Shown piece after piece: positions 17,105 through 26,571 of a stretch of DNA of 41,062 nucleotides; within the stretch, counting starts at the first letter, position 1, and each line of letters starts with the position of its first letter. Source of the DNA: an uncultured Clostridia bacterium (GTDB taxonomy: Bacteria; Bacillota; Clostridia; Oscillospirales; CAG-272); assembly GCA_947643245.1 (NCBI GenBank), contig CANRVI010000003.1:1-41062 (forward strand), written 5' to 3'. A model generated the notes under the pieces. The model had not been told where the DNA came from. It saw only the letters and a program-made list of their open reading frames with translations, and did not search any database. A program made the translations under genes and the position numbers.

Positions 17105-18247
17105 CTATGAAACTTTTTTCTCCGCTGTTACGATAAAACCGTCTACGTTATTGCCGGATACCGTATACGTACAGTCTGCGGGAATCTTACACTGGGTGCT
17201 TCCCTTTCCAGCCTCTACATAATAAATCAAAATTCCCTTGTCAAAAGTCTCCTCCGGCGCCAGCGGGACACTGGTATCTGTTTCTATACTATACAGAAGT
17301 CGTGTACCATCATATGTGTAGGATTTCAAAAAGTCAATGTATTCTTCCAAACAGAGATCCCGCTCCTCCATGATCCGTGCGTGAGGCGTGCCCACATATC
17401 GATAATGCCAGGACTCGTAATTGATACCAGTGATATATACCTTCTCCTCCGGATAGCGGAGAACAAATCCATAATCCTCACAGTTTTCCCGAAACCATGC
17501 ACACGGCTCGTAGCTTTCCACATAGTAAGTTCCTTCACCCGGAACATATACGTTCAAATCCATAGCAAGTCCGGTATGATGCTCACTGTATCCAGGATTG
17601 GCTACATATGCCTTGGCGTAATCCTCTCCATTGGTGGCTGCGTAATCAGCATACAGGTCCGCCTGCTCCTGATAGCTGCGATATCCGCTGTTTACCTGCA
17701 TGCTGGAAAATCCAGTTGCCGCAAAATATGCTTCCGTTAATATATTGAATCTTTCAATTGTGCTTTTGCGCAGCTTCGAGGCCTTGTCCCGGACATAATA
17801 TTTATCATTTTTCAAGGAAGAAACCGAGGTGATTTCTGCTTCTGCATCTTTGGGAAAGGTATATGGATAAGCATAGTTTACCAAAATAAGCGTTCCTGTG
17901 TGAACGGATTCCTCTGACAAAGTTAGAATTTGTTCACGGTTCTCCTCTAAGCCGGTGCCGGACCCATCTACATTTTCGAGTGTCCCTATGTTGGAAGAAG
18001 GCAGCATATTCTCTTCCGGTTTATTTCTTCCGCTAACAAGTAGATAAATACAAACACCAAAGACTACAGCAAAAATCAGCGTAATAAGTATCACACCCGG
18101 ATTGGGCGGCCTACGTCTCCGCCGGCGATATCTGCTTACCGGACGCCGCCGTTGTCCATGCCCTGCTTCCTCCGGTGTATATGTTCGTTTGACTTCCTGC
18201 TGGGGATACAATCCGCCCTCGGAATTACCTTTCCAGTTATCGTTCAT
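17105..18247 (-). CDS. VanY-type D-Ala-D-Ala carboxypeptidase (peptidase M15), TM-anchored
   Basis: SGYRSYQEQADLYADYA...NPGYSEHHTGLAMDLNVYV...YGFVLRYPEEK...ESWHYRYVG. Confidence 0.9.
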   Translation of the reverse strand: MNDNWKGNSEGGLYPQQEVKRTYTPEEAGHGQRRRPVSRYRRRRRRPPNPGVILITLIFAVVFGVCIYLLVSGRNKPEENMLPSSNIGTLENVDGSGTGLEENREQILTLSEESVHTGTLILVNYAYPYTFPKDAEAEITSVSSLKNDKYYVRDKASKLRKSTIERFNILTEAYFAATGFSSMQVNSGYRSYQEQADLYADYAATNGEDYAKAYVANPGYSEHHTGLAMDLNVYVPGEGTYYVESYEPCAWFRENCEDYGFVLRYPEEKVYITGINYESWHYRYVGTPHARIMEERDLCLEEYIDFLKSYTYDGTRLLYSIETDTSVPLAPEETFDKGILIYYVEAGKGSTQCKIPADCTYTVSGNNVDGFIVTAEKKVS

Positions 18248-18271
18248 AAACGCTCCCCCCAATATCACATT

Positions 18272-18297
18272 GTCCCTCTGCCTTACAGCAGAGGGAC
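18272..18297 (-). repeat. Intercistronic hairpin downstream of pnp
   Basis: GTCCCTCTGC-CTTACA-GCAGAGGGAC, 10-bp perfect stem without a clear minus-strand T-tract. Confidence 0.6.
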
Positions 18298-18310
18298 ATA
18301 TTGTATTATT

Positions 18311-20416
18311 TTATTCTTCTGTTTCCAGAGCGTCTTTTCTGGACAGATTCAGTCTGCCGCGCTCGTCTATACCTAAAAATTTGACGCGCATCTTGTCGCC
18401 TACATTACAGATATCTTCAACTTTTTCGGTACGCTTATTATCCAGCTTGGAAATGTGTACAAGACCTTCTTTTCCAGGCGCAAATTCTACAAAAGCACCA
18501 ATAGGAATAATTCTTGTAACAACCCCTTCATAAATTGCACCGGCCTCCGGTTCAAACACAATCCCATCGATAATTTTTTTCGCTTCGTCGATGCTGGACT
18601 GCTCGATTGCAGAAATAAAGATGCTACCATCATCTTCGATATCGATTTTAGCTCCGGTATCCGCTACGATTTTTTGAATCACCTTACCGCCTGTGCCAAT
18701 TACTTCTCGGATTTTGTCTACATGGATCTTCATAGACAGCATCTTAGGCGCAAACTTGGATACTTGCTTTCTAGGTTCGGGAATCGCCTTCAGTAAGATT
18801 TCATCAATGATATAATCTCGTCCCTTGTGGGTCACCTCAAAAGCCTCACGGATAATCTCTGGGGTTAGACCATCTACTTTAATATCCATTTGAATCGACG
18901 TGATACCCTTGTGGGTACCAGCTACCTTAAAGTCCATATCGCCGTAAAAATCTTCCAGTCCCTGGATATCGATCATGGTCATAAAGTCATCGCTGTCTTC
19001 CGCAGTGATCAAGCCGCAGGAAATACCTGCAACCGGCGCGGTAATCGGTACACCAGCATCCATCAGCGCCAGTGTGGAACCGCAAACAGAACCCTGGGAC
19101 GTAGAACCATTGGAAGACACTACCTCAGACACCAGACGAATCGCATAGGGGAAGTCCTCCACGGAAGGAAGCACCGGCACAAGAGACCGCTCTGCCAACG
19201 CGCCATGTCCAATTTCCCGGCGTCCGGGACTTCTTGCAGATTTTGCCTCCCCTACAGAATAGCCGGGGAAGTTGTAATGATGCATATACCGTTTGCTGTC
19301 CTCTGCCCAAATACCGTCTAGTATCTGCGCATCGCTGATGGGGCCTAATGTAGCCAGGGTCATAACCTGGGTTTGTCCTCTGGTAAAGAGGCCAGACCCA
19401 TGGACCCGATTGAAAAGGCCTACTTCCGCACTCAGCGGACGAATCTCATCCATCCGTCTGCCATCTACACGTTTTTTATCAACCAGCAACCAACGGCGGA
19501 CAATTTTCTTTTGAATTTTATAAATAAGCTCCGGATAAATCGTGGGCAGTTCCGGATATTTTTCCAGAAAAGCTTCCATAATTTTATCTTGAATGGGTTC
19601 CATGCGCTCGTCTCTGACATTTTTATCGTCTGTATCCAGCGCCTGCATCACATCCTCTTCCACATAAGCAAAAATTTCGTCAAACATATTGTGGTCCAGT
19701 TCGCCGGAAGGATAGGAAAATTTCTCTTTGCCTACTTCAGAAACAATATTGCGGATAAATACAAGCAGCTGTTTAATTACCGCATGCGCCAGCATAATAG
19801 CGTTGAACATGTCATCATCGGACACTTCCTTTGCACCAGCTTCAATCATTACCACCTTTTCCTCGGATGCAGATACAGTTAAATCTAAAATGCTGGTTTC
19901 ATCCTGTTTTTGGGTGGGATTGATCATCATCTTCCCGTCAGGCGTCATACCTACAAAAACAGCGCCAATAGGACCGTTCCAAGGAATATCGGAAATAGAC
20001 AGCGCAATGGAAGCGCCGATCATAGCGGCAATTTCCGGTGCAGCGTCATGGTCTACGGAAAGAACCGTCAGCGCGACGTTTATATCGTTTCGCAGATCCT
20101 TAGGAAACAGCGGTCGAATAGAGCGGTCAATTACGCGGGAAGTGAGAATTGCCTTTTCTCCAGGTCTGCCCTCCCTCTTCAAAAAGCCACCGGGAATTTT
20201 ACCCACAGAATACATTCTCTCCTCAAAGTCTACAGACAGGGGAAGAAAATCGATTCCCTCTCGGGGACGGGCAGCTGCAGTAGCACAGGCAAGCACTGCG
20301 GTATCACCATAGCGTACCACACAGGAGCCGTTCGCCAGGCCCGCTACTTTTCCAGTCTCCACCACAAGGGGCCTGCCGGCCAGTTCAAATTCAAAGGTTT
20401 TGTACTTCTCAAACAT
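18311..20416 (-). CDS. pnp: Polyribonucleotide nucleotidyltransferase (PNPase)
   Basis: RNase PH domains plus C-terminal KH and S1 domains; GGAGGTATTAAAATG start at 20416. Confidence 0.97.
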   Translation of the reverse strand: MFEKYKTFEFELAGRPLVVETGKVAGLANGSCVVRYGDTAVLACATAAARPREGIDFLPLSVDFEERMYSVGKIPGGFLKREGRPGEKAILTSRVIDRSIRPLFPKDLRNDINVALTVLSVDHDAAPEIAAMIGASIALSISDIPWNGPIGAVFVGMTPDGKMMINPTQKQDETSILDLTVSASEEKVVMIEAGAKEVSDDDMFNAIMLAHAVIKQLLVFIRNIVSEVGKEKFSYPSGELDHNMFDEIFAYVEEDVMQALDTDDKNVRDERMEPIQDKIMEAFLEKYPELPTIYPELIYKIQKKIVRRWLLVDKKRVDGRRMDEIRPLSAEVGLFNRVHGSGLFTRGQTQVMTLATLGPISDAQILDGIWAEDSKRYMHHYNFPGYSVGEAKSARSPGRREIGHGALAERSLVPVLPSVEDFPYAIRLVSEVVSSNGSTSQGSVCGSTLALMDAGVPITAPVAGISCGLITAEDSDDFMTMIDIQGLEDFYGDMDFKVAGTHKGITSIQMDIKVDGLTPEIIREAFEVTHKGRDYIIDEILLKAIPEPRKQVSKFAPKMLSMKIHVDKIREVIGTGGKVIQKIVADTGAKIDIEDDGSIFISAIEQSSIDEAKKIIDGIVFEPEAGAIYEGVVTRIIPIGAFVEFAPGKEGLVHISKLDNKRTEKVEDICNVGDKMRVKFLGIDERGRLNLSRKDALETEE

Positions 20417-20439
20417 TTTAATACCTCCATGTTTGTTGC

Positions 20440-20513
20440 TTCTTCGGAGGTTTAGCACTTAAATATATGCCGCCGACCGCGACGCATATTTAACTGCTAA
20501 TCCGCTCGAAGAA
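20440..20513 (-). promoter_or_regulatory. Long imperfect hairpin in the pnp leader
   Basis: TTCTTCG...TTAGCAGTTAAATATGC-(loop)-GCATATATTTAAGTGCTAA...CGAAGAA arms between rpsO and pnp. Confidence 0.7.
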
Positions 20514-20530
20514 ACGATTATTTTAATATA

Positions 20531-20589
20531 CCCCACAAATGCTTTGCATCTGCGGGGCTTTCGTGAAGGCTGCGGCAGATGCCGCAGCC
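20531..20589 (-). terminator. Two consecutive GC-rich hairpins downstream of rpsO
   Basis: CCCCGCAGATGC-AAA-GCATTTGTGGGG (20557-20531) and GGCTGCGGCA-GA-TGCCGCAGCC (20589-20568), no strong T-tract. Confidence 0.5.
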
Positions 20590-20624
20590 ATAACACATCA
20601 CTAGGAAAGCGGCAGCCGGGTCAA

Positions 20625-20891
20625 TTACTTTCTCAGGCCGAGCTTTTCTACAATTGCACGGTAGCGATTGATATCCTTTTTCTGCAGGTAACCCAGCAGA
20701 TTGCGGCGATGGCCAACCATTTTCAGCATACCTCTGCGAGAATGGAAGTCCTTCTGATTTACTTTCAGATGCTCGGTCAGAGTCTTGATTCTATGGGTCA
20801 GAATAGCGATCTGTACCTCCGGGGAACCGGTGTCGCCTTCATGTGTCTTGTACTCTTCAATAATTTTGTTTTTTTCTTCTTTTGTGATCAT
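20625..20891 (-). CDS. rpsO: 30S ribosomal protein S15
   Basis: [73 protein letters not shown]. Confidence 0.98.
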   Translation of the reverse strand: MITKEEKNKIIEEYKTHEGDTGSPEVQIAILTHRIKTLTEHLKVNQKDFHSRRGMLKMVGHRRNLLGYLQKKDINRYRAIVEKLGLRK

Positions 20892-21033
20892 TGTATTCAC
20901 CTCATAAAAATATTTGCAATCGCATTTCTCAGGCGGCGGCAGGTGAAAAAACCTCTGGAAGGCTTTGCATCCGCTGTCCGGGAAACCGACATTGCTAGGG
21001 GGTATTATAACACAATTGCCCGACAATGTAAAG

Positions 21034-21438
21034 CTATTTTATAATTTTTTTCTGTTTTGCTTTTTTAGGGACAAACAGGTTTCGCCACAGGGCAATGCCG
21101 CCGGCGACCACCAGCATACCGCCAAACAGCTTGCGTACCAGCACAGGATCTACCGCGTTCGCAGCAGCAGCCCCGAAATACGCCGCTACCATACCGAAGG
21201 CCGAGGTAAATAAAAGAATCCCAAAGGGAATACGCCGTTTTGTTATATGCACAAACAGAGCGGCGGCAGACGCAAAAATAAAGAAAAATAAGTTTAGTCC
21301 CTGGGCACTGATTTGATCCACATTTCGAATCAGCGTAAGGTAAATGACCAGTAAGCCCCCGCCGCCGATACCCATACCAGATAAAGAGCCCAGCAGTACA
21401 GCGGCGATAAAATCAATGATTACCATGTACTCCTCCAT
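21034..21438 (-). CDS. Half-size TauE/SafE (DUF81) family membrane protein
   Basis: [25 protein letters not shown]...[22 protein letters not shown]. Confidence 0.8.
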   Translation of the reverse strand: MEEYMVIIDFIAAVLLGSLSGMGIGGGGLLVIYLTLIRNVDQISAQGLNLFFFIFASAAALFVHITKRRIPFGILLFTSAFGMVAAYFGAAAANAVDPVLVRKLFGGMLVVAGGIALWRNLFVPKKAKQKKIIK

Positions 21439-21475
21439 ACAAGCATACTGCCTTTATCTTGCATCAAAAAGCCTC

Positions 21476-23227
21476 TCAATATGCAGCAGAACCGTGAGAA
21501 AACTGACTGTTATATAGATGATGATAAAATCCCTCTGCCTCCAGCAGAGTTTTGTGATTTCCCTGCTCCACGATTTTTCCATCCCGCATAACCAAAATCA
21601 TGTCCGCATCCCGGATCGTAGACAACCGATGCGCCACGATAAAGGATGTTCTGCCCTGCATCATTTTTGCAAATGCGTCCTGGATTTTCATTTCAGTCCG
21701 GGTATCGATGGAACTGGTGGCCTCATCCAGAATCAGCATAGGCGGAAGACTGAGCATAATTCTTGAAATACATAAAAGCTGTCGCTGCCCTTGAGATAAG
21801 CTGCTCTCTTCTCCAAGCACAGTATCATATCCCTGGGGCAACCGCCGGATAAAACTGTCCGCATGGCTGGCTTTAGCCGCCGCCACAATTTCTTCTTCTG
21901 CAGCATCAGGACGTCCAAAAGCAATATTTTCCCGCACTGTGCCGCTGCAAAGCCATGTGTCCTGCAGTACCATACCAAAATTTTCTCGCAGGCTGTGCCG
22001 CGTAACGGTCCGAATGTCGGCTCCATCTACGCAGATGCAGCCCCCGTCTACATCATAAAAACGCATGAGCAAATTAATCAAGGTTGTTTTTCCGCATCCC
22101 GTTGGACCTACTATAGCAATTCGCTGTCCAGCACTCACCCGTAAATTGAGATTTTCTATTAAAGCCTTGCTTTTATCGTATGAAAAACTTACCGATTCAA
22201 GCATAACATTTCCCCGAACTTGCTGCAAAGCATCTGCTCCGTCCAAGGGCTGCTCCTCTTCATCCAATAATTCAAATACCCGTCCGGCACAAGCCATAGC
22301 ATTCTGCAGCTCTGTGACTACACCGGTAATTTCATTGAATGGCTTTGCGTATTGCACCGCATAGGATAGTAGACAGGACAACGCACCTATCGTCATCGCG
22401 CCGGATATAGCGGACAGCGCTCCCAAAAATACCGCCACTGCATATACAGTGTTGCTAATCAGCCGGGTAGTTGGATTTACTAGCGCCGAAAAAAACAGCG
22501 CACGCACAGAAGACACCTGCAGTTCATCATTGATCTGATCGAACCGCTTTTGATTTTCCTCTTCTCGATGAAAAGCATTTACAATCTTCTGATGCTCGAT
22601 CATCTCTCCTACGAATCCAGTCTGCACGCCCCGCACTTCCGACTGAACTCGAAACATGTGGTAGGTTCTTGTAGCAATAAACCGGGCCACCAGCAAAGAC
22701 AGCGGCGTAAGCAAAATGACCGCAGCAGCAGTCTGCCAGTGAATGCTGATCATAAATCCTACTGTTCCCAGAATCGTAATCACACCAGTGAACAATTGTG
22801 TAAATCCCATAAGCAGGCCATCACAGAATTGATCCACATCCGTAATCACCCGACTCACTGTATCTCCCTGTGGATGTGCATACAGATAGGAAAACGGTAG
22901 CTTTTGAATTTTTACAATTGCCGCATTTCGAATATCCTGCGCTACACTGTACGTAATCCGGTTGTTGACCACATTCATCAGCCACTGTACCAACGCTGTT
23001 ACCGCGGCGACGACACCCGCCCAAAGCAGGATAGAAATAAGAGCATTAAACTGCACCGCGCCAGCTTCCGTGATGGTATCAATAGCATTTCCAAAAAGCA
23101 CCGGTAAATACAGCGTCAGCGCTACGCTGACAGCAGCCAAGAATACCGTTACGAAAAAGAGCCATTTGTATTTCCCAATATATTGCAGAACTCTTAACAA
23201 AGTGCCTTTATTTTGTGTCTTTTTCAT
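21476..23227 (-). CDS. ABC exporter half-transporter (TMD-NBD)
   Basis: Walker A GPTGCGKTT, signature LSQGQ, Walker B MLILDEATSSID, switch His VAHRLSTI. Confidence 0.93.
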   Translation of the reverse strand: MKKTQNKGTLLRVLQYIGKYKWLFFVTVFLAAVSVALTLYLPVLFGNAIDTITEAGAVQFNALISILLWAGVVAAVTALVQWLMNVVNNRITYSVAQDIRNAAIVKIQKLPFSYLYAHPQGDTVSRVITDVDQFCDGLLMGFTQLFTGVITILGTVGFMISIHWQTAAAVILLTPLSLLVARFIATRTYHMFRVQSEVRGVQTGFVGEMIEHQKIVNAFHREEENQKRFDQINDELQVSSVRALFFSALVNPTTRLISNTVYAVAVFLGALSAISGAMTIGALSCLLSYAVQYAKPFNEITGVVTELQNAMACAGRVFELLDEEEQPLDGADALQQVRGNVMLESVSFSYDKSKALIENLNLRVSAGQRIAIVGPTGCGKTTLINLLMRFYDVDGGCICVDGADIRTVTRHSLRENFGMVLQDTWLCSGTVRENIAFGRPDAAEEEIVAAAKASHADSFIRRLPQGYDTVLGEESSLSQGQRQLLCISRIMLSLPPMLILDEATSSIDTRTEMKIQDAFAKMMQGRTSFIVAHRLSTIRDADMILVMRDGKIVEQGNHKTLLEAEGFYHHLYNSQFSHGSAAY

Positions 23228-24951
23228 GCCATCTCCTCCTCACTGCCAAACTGTGAACGGTATATCTCTTGATATACCTTGCAAGAATCCAGCAGATGTT
23301 TATGCGTTCCCTTGCCGGCAATAGTTCCATCATCCAAAACAAGAATCTGGTCCGAATGCATTACAGAAGAAGCCCGCTGGGAAACGATAAAAACAAGAGG
23401 CTTTGGAGAAAGAGTGGCGATAGCGGCGCGCAAGGCTGCTTCCGTAGCATGATCCAGCGCAGAAGCGCTGTCGTCTAAAATCAAAATTTCGGGGGAACGC
23501 ACCAAAGCCCGGGCAATGGTCAGCCGCTGGCGCTGACCACCAGAAAAGTTTCGGCCGCCCTGCTCCACCATAGCGTCCAGCCCTCCTTTATCCCGCACTA
23601 CTTGATCTGCCTGGGCAATCTCCAGAGCCTTCCAAATCGCAGCGTCGTCAGCCGCAGAATCACCCCACAGCATATTGTCGCGGATTGTACCGGAAAACAG
23701 CACCGCTTTTTGCGGTACTACCGCTATGCGCCTAAGGAGCTGCGCCCGGTCCCACGCGGCAGTGGCGATGCCGTTTATATATACCTTACCCTCTGTGGGA
23801 AGATAAAATCCAGGAATCAAATGCATCAGACTGGTTTTTCCGCTGCCGGTGCCGCCAATCACACCGACAGTCTCCCCCGGCGCCGCCGAAAAGGAAATAC
23901 GGGACAAGCTGTCCTCTCCCGCTCCGCTGTACCGCAGCGCCGCGTTTTCAAAGCGGACGCCGCTTTCGTCCACACCGGTTTGGCCACTGTCGGAGAGTGC
24001 CGGTACATCTGGCTGCACTGCAAGGGTCTCCTCTACACGGGCTGCACTAGCAAAAGATTTTGTGATCATAATGACAAGGTTGGCCATTTTCACCAGCTCC
24101 ACCAAGATCTGCGACATATAATTATACAGTGCAAGCACCGCACCAGTAGTGATAATACCTTTATTTACCTGGCCCGCACCCACCCACAGAAGTGCAATGA
24201 TTCCCAAATTGATTACCACATATGTAAGAGGATTCATCAAGGCTGAAATTCTTCCTACCGCCTTCTGCATGATCAGAAGAGCCTTGTTTTTTTCTTCAAA
24301 GTTTTTTTTCTCTCGATTTTCTGCACAGAATGCCCGAATCACTCTAGCGCCCCCAAGATTTTCCCGAGTAGCGCCAAGTACTCCCTCCAACCGACGCTGT
24401 ACCTTTTCATACAGGGGAATACTCGCCAAAATAATGGCAAACACTACGATACATAAAGCAGGGATCACCACTACAAATGTCACAGCGGAATGGGGATCCA
24501 CTACAAAAGCCAGCACTGCCGCACCAAATACAATAAAAGGGGAACGCAAAAATAGACGCAGCATCATATTGACGCCATTTTGCACCGTATTAATATCACT
24601 GGTCATTCGCGTGATCAGTGAAGAAGTTCCAAGAGTATCCAATTGAGAATAGGAAAGGCGCTGCACCCGCTCAAAAAGTGCATGGCGCAATTTTGTTGCA
24701 AAACCCACAGCAGCCACAGCAGAGAAATACTGCGCTGTGACAGAAAAGGCAAGTCCCGCAACAGCAAGCCCAACAAGCAGCAGACACTGGAGCAGCACGG
24801 ATTTCCAATCTCCGCTGCGAATGCCGCTGTCGATAATGTTGGCAACCACAAGGGGAACCGCCAGTTCAAATACTGCCTCGATCAATTTGAACAGCGGGCC
24901 CAGAATCGTCTCTTTTTCATACCCTTTTAAATATTTCAGCAATTTTCTCAT
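23224..24951 (-). CDS. ABC exporter half-transporter (TMD-NBD) with a degenerate nucleotide-binding site
   Basis: Walker A GGTGSGKTS, signature FSGGQRQRL, Walker B ILILDDSASALD, switch region VSQRASSV; start/stop overlap with the preceding gene. Confidence 0.93.
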   Translation of the reverse strand: MRKLLKYLKGYEKETILGPLFKLIEAVFELAVPLVVANIIDSGIRSGDWKSVLLQCLLLVGLAVAGLAFSVTAQYFSAVAAVGFATKLRHALFERVQRLSYSQLDTLGTSSLITRMTSDINTVQNGVNMMLRLFLRSPFIVFGAAVLAFVVDPHSAVTFVVVIPALCIVVFAIILASIPLYEKVQRRLEGVLGATRENLGGARVIRAFCAENREKKNFEEKNKALLIMQKAVGRISALMNPLTYVVINLGIIALLWVGAGQVNKGIITTGAVLALYNYMSQILVELVKMANLVIMITKSFASAARVEETLAVQPDVPALSDSGQTGVDESGVRFENAALRYSGAGEDSLSRISFSAAPGETVGVIGGTGSGKTSLMHLIPGFYLPTEGKVYINGIATAAWDRAQLLRRIAVVPQKAVLFSGTIRDNMLWGDSAADDAAIWKALEIAQADQVVRDKGGLDAMVEQGGRNFSGGQRQRLTIARALVRSPEILILDDSASALDHATEAALRAAIATLSPKPLVFIVSQRASSVMHSDQILVLDDGTIAGKGTHKHLLDSCKVYQEIYRSQFGSEEEMA

Positions 24952-25027
24952 ACCCTACCCTGACCCATATGCAAAATTTACTTATACTGTACAAAAGCAT
25001 GGCGGCAACCATATTGTACTTTTTTTC

Positions 25028-25056
25028 ATTATAACCCTTCCTATTTTATAAGTCAA
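25028..25056 (-). promoter_or_regulatory. SigA-type promoter of the ABC exporter operon
   Basis: TTGACT (25056-25051), 17 nt, TATAAT (25033-25028). Confidence 0.75.
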
Positions 25057-25069
25057 TGACCGCCACCTC

Positions 25070-25098
25070 TTGCAAATGGAGAAATTTTGCAGTATCAT
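25070..25098 (+). promoter_or_regulatory. SigA-type promoter of the YgjP-like gene
   Basis: TTGCAA (25070-25075), 17 nt, TATCAT (25093-25098). Confidence 0.65.
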
Positions 25099-25104
25099 AT
25101 CCTT

Positions 25105-25659
25105 ATGAATATACAATATACACTGATTCGGACTAATCGAAAGTCCATCGGCATTCGGATCAGCGACACGGGAGAAGTGATTGTGCGCGCACCCCGGCAA
25201 ACACCGGTGGGAGAAATTGAAACGATCTTGCAGCAGCATGCAGCATGGATTGAAAAAAACAAGCAGCGGGCAGCGGATCGGAAGACGCGGCTTGGCAGTC
25301 TGAATGAGGAGCAGACGGAGCAGCTGAGGCAGCTGGCAAAAATTCGTCTTACAAAAAAGACGGAGTTTTTCGCTACCCGCATGGGATTGACTTATGAAAA
25401 AATATCTATCACCAGTGCAAAAAAACGACTTGGCTCCTGCAGTACCAGAGGCAGTATATGCTATTCTCTTTATCTGCTCCTATACCCGGATGCAGCAGTG
25501 GATTATGTAGTTGTGCACGAGCTGGCCCACCTGGTGGAGCCTAATCATTCTAAAAACTTTTACGCGGTTATCGACCGTTATCTTCCCGATTGGCAGGCAC
25601 GCAAAGCTCTGCTGCAGCCTGCGTATATGCGAAATCCCCTAGATGGGGAAGAATTTTAA
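25105..25659 (+). CDS. YgjP-like (DUF45/M48-type) zinc metallopeptidase
   Basis: VVHELAHLVEPNHSKNFYAVIDRYLPDWQARKALL; ATG at 25105 preferred over the TTG at 25087 used by the ORF track. Confidence 0.88.
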   Translation: MNIQYTLIRTNRKSIGIRISDTGEVIVRAPRQTPVGEIETILQQHAAWIEKNKQRAADRKTRLGSLNEEQTEQLRQLAKIRLTKKTEFFATRMGLTYEKISITSAKKRLGSCSTRGSICYSLYLLLYPDAAVDYVVVHELAHLVEPNHSKNFYAVIDRYLPDWQARKALLQPAYMRNPLDGEEF

Positions 25660-25810
25660 TAGCTTGAATGCACAGGGGATTCCTTGACGCAAAAGCAGCT
25701 ATGCAAAGGCATCCATAAAATGACACCAGATTAAATAATATTAAACTACTGCCTATCAATCTTGATGGAACAATGTTGGTAGAAAGTACAGGTGAAATAT
25801 ACCACCGCCC

Positions 25811-25852
25811 AAACAATAAAGGGCACCCAATATGGGTGCCCTTTATTGTTTT
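25811..25852. terminator. Bidirectional intrinsic terminator at the end of the V-ATPase operon
   Basis: AAACAATAAAGGGCACCCA-ATA-TGGGTGCCCTTTATTGTTT perfect inverted repeat. Confidence 0.9.
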
Positions 25853-26526
25853 TATTCTTCAATATTCTTTGCAGCACGTCGCTCTTCTATCTGGGCACGG
25901 ATCATCATATCCTTCACCTTCATAAGTCTGGTCTGTGCACCGCGCTCATTTTCATCCAGCTTCATGGAAATTGTTTTTACGCCCGCCTCATACTGGGGAA
26001 TCATAATGTATTCAAATGCATTGACTCTACGGCGGGTCTTTTCTATCTCATCACACAAAAGCGTTGCCGTTTTTTCTAACTGTGCCAGCCGGACAAGCTG
26101 GGCAGACGTAGCGCAAATTTGTTCCACCGCCTCATCCAGTGCACCGGAAGTAAAGGCATATCCGTATCCTACACCGCCAGTGTCTGACGCTTTGATAGCC
26201 TCATACTGAAATACTGGTACATACACGCTCATAATATTTTTTTGCTTGACCAAAAGCTCTCCCTGCATACCCGGCAGCATCAGTGCTTCCTTCATCATAC
26301 GAGGATCCGTCAGCGCCGCAGCTGATGCAAAACTGGAATATACGCTCCCAAGCTGCTGACACAGCGCCTCACGCAGAGCTTTCGCCTCCCGTACTACATC
26401 TAAAAACTGGCGCATCAGCTCATCCCGTTTATCTTTAAGAAGCTTATGTCCTCGTCTGGCTGTAACCAGGCGTGCCTTTAGCTTTTTCAATTCCATTCTG
26501 GTGGGGTTCACTTTTATCTCCGCCAT
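25852..26526 (-). CDS. ntpD: V-type ATP synthase subunit D
   Basis: VNPTRMELKKLKARLVTARRGHKLLKDKRDELMRQF. Confidence 0.95.
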   Translation of the reverse strand: MAEIKVNPTRMELKKLKARLVTARRGHKLLKDKRDELMRQFLDVVREAKALREALCQQLGSVYSSFASAAALTDPRMMKEALMLPGMQGELLVKQKNIMSVYVPVFQYEAIKASDTGGVGYGYAFTSGALDEAVEQICATSAQLVRLAQLEKTATLLCDEIEKTRRRVNAFEYIMIPQYEAGVKTISMKLDENERGAQTRLMKVKDMMIRAQIEERRAAKNIEE

Positions 26527-26571
26527 ATGCTGCGTACTCCCTCCCCCGTCGTTTTATTCTTCTACCGGCCA

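Noticed and set aside
20892-21026. N-terminal extension of rpsO in the ORF track ([14 protein letters not shown]...)
   Set aside because: S15 starts at MITKEEK with a good GAGGTG RBS at 20891; the open upstream frame is probably the rpsO leader, which could hold an S15-binding element but I could not identify one.
23602-24246. 214-aa plus-strand ORF antisense to the ABC exporter gene
   Set aside because: Fully overlaps conserved NBD/TMD coding sequence on the other strand and shows no domain or RBS evidence.
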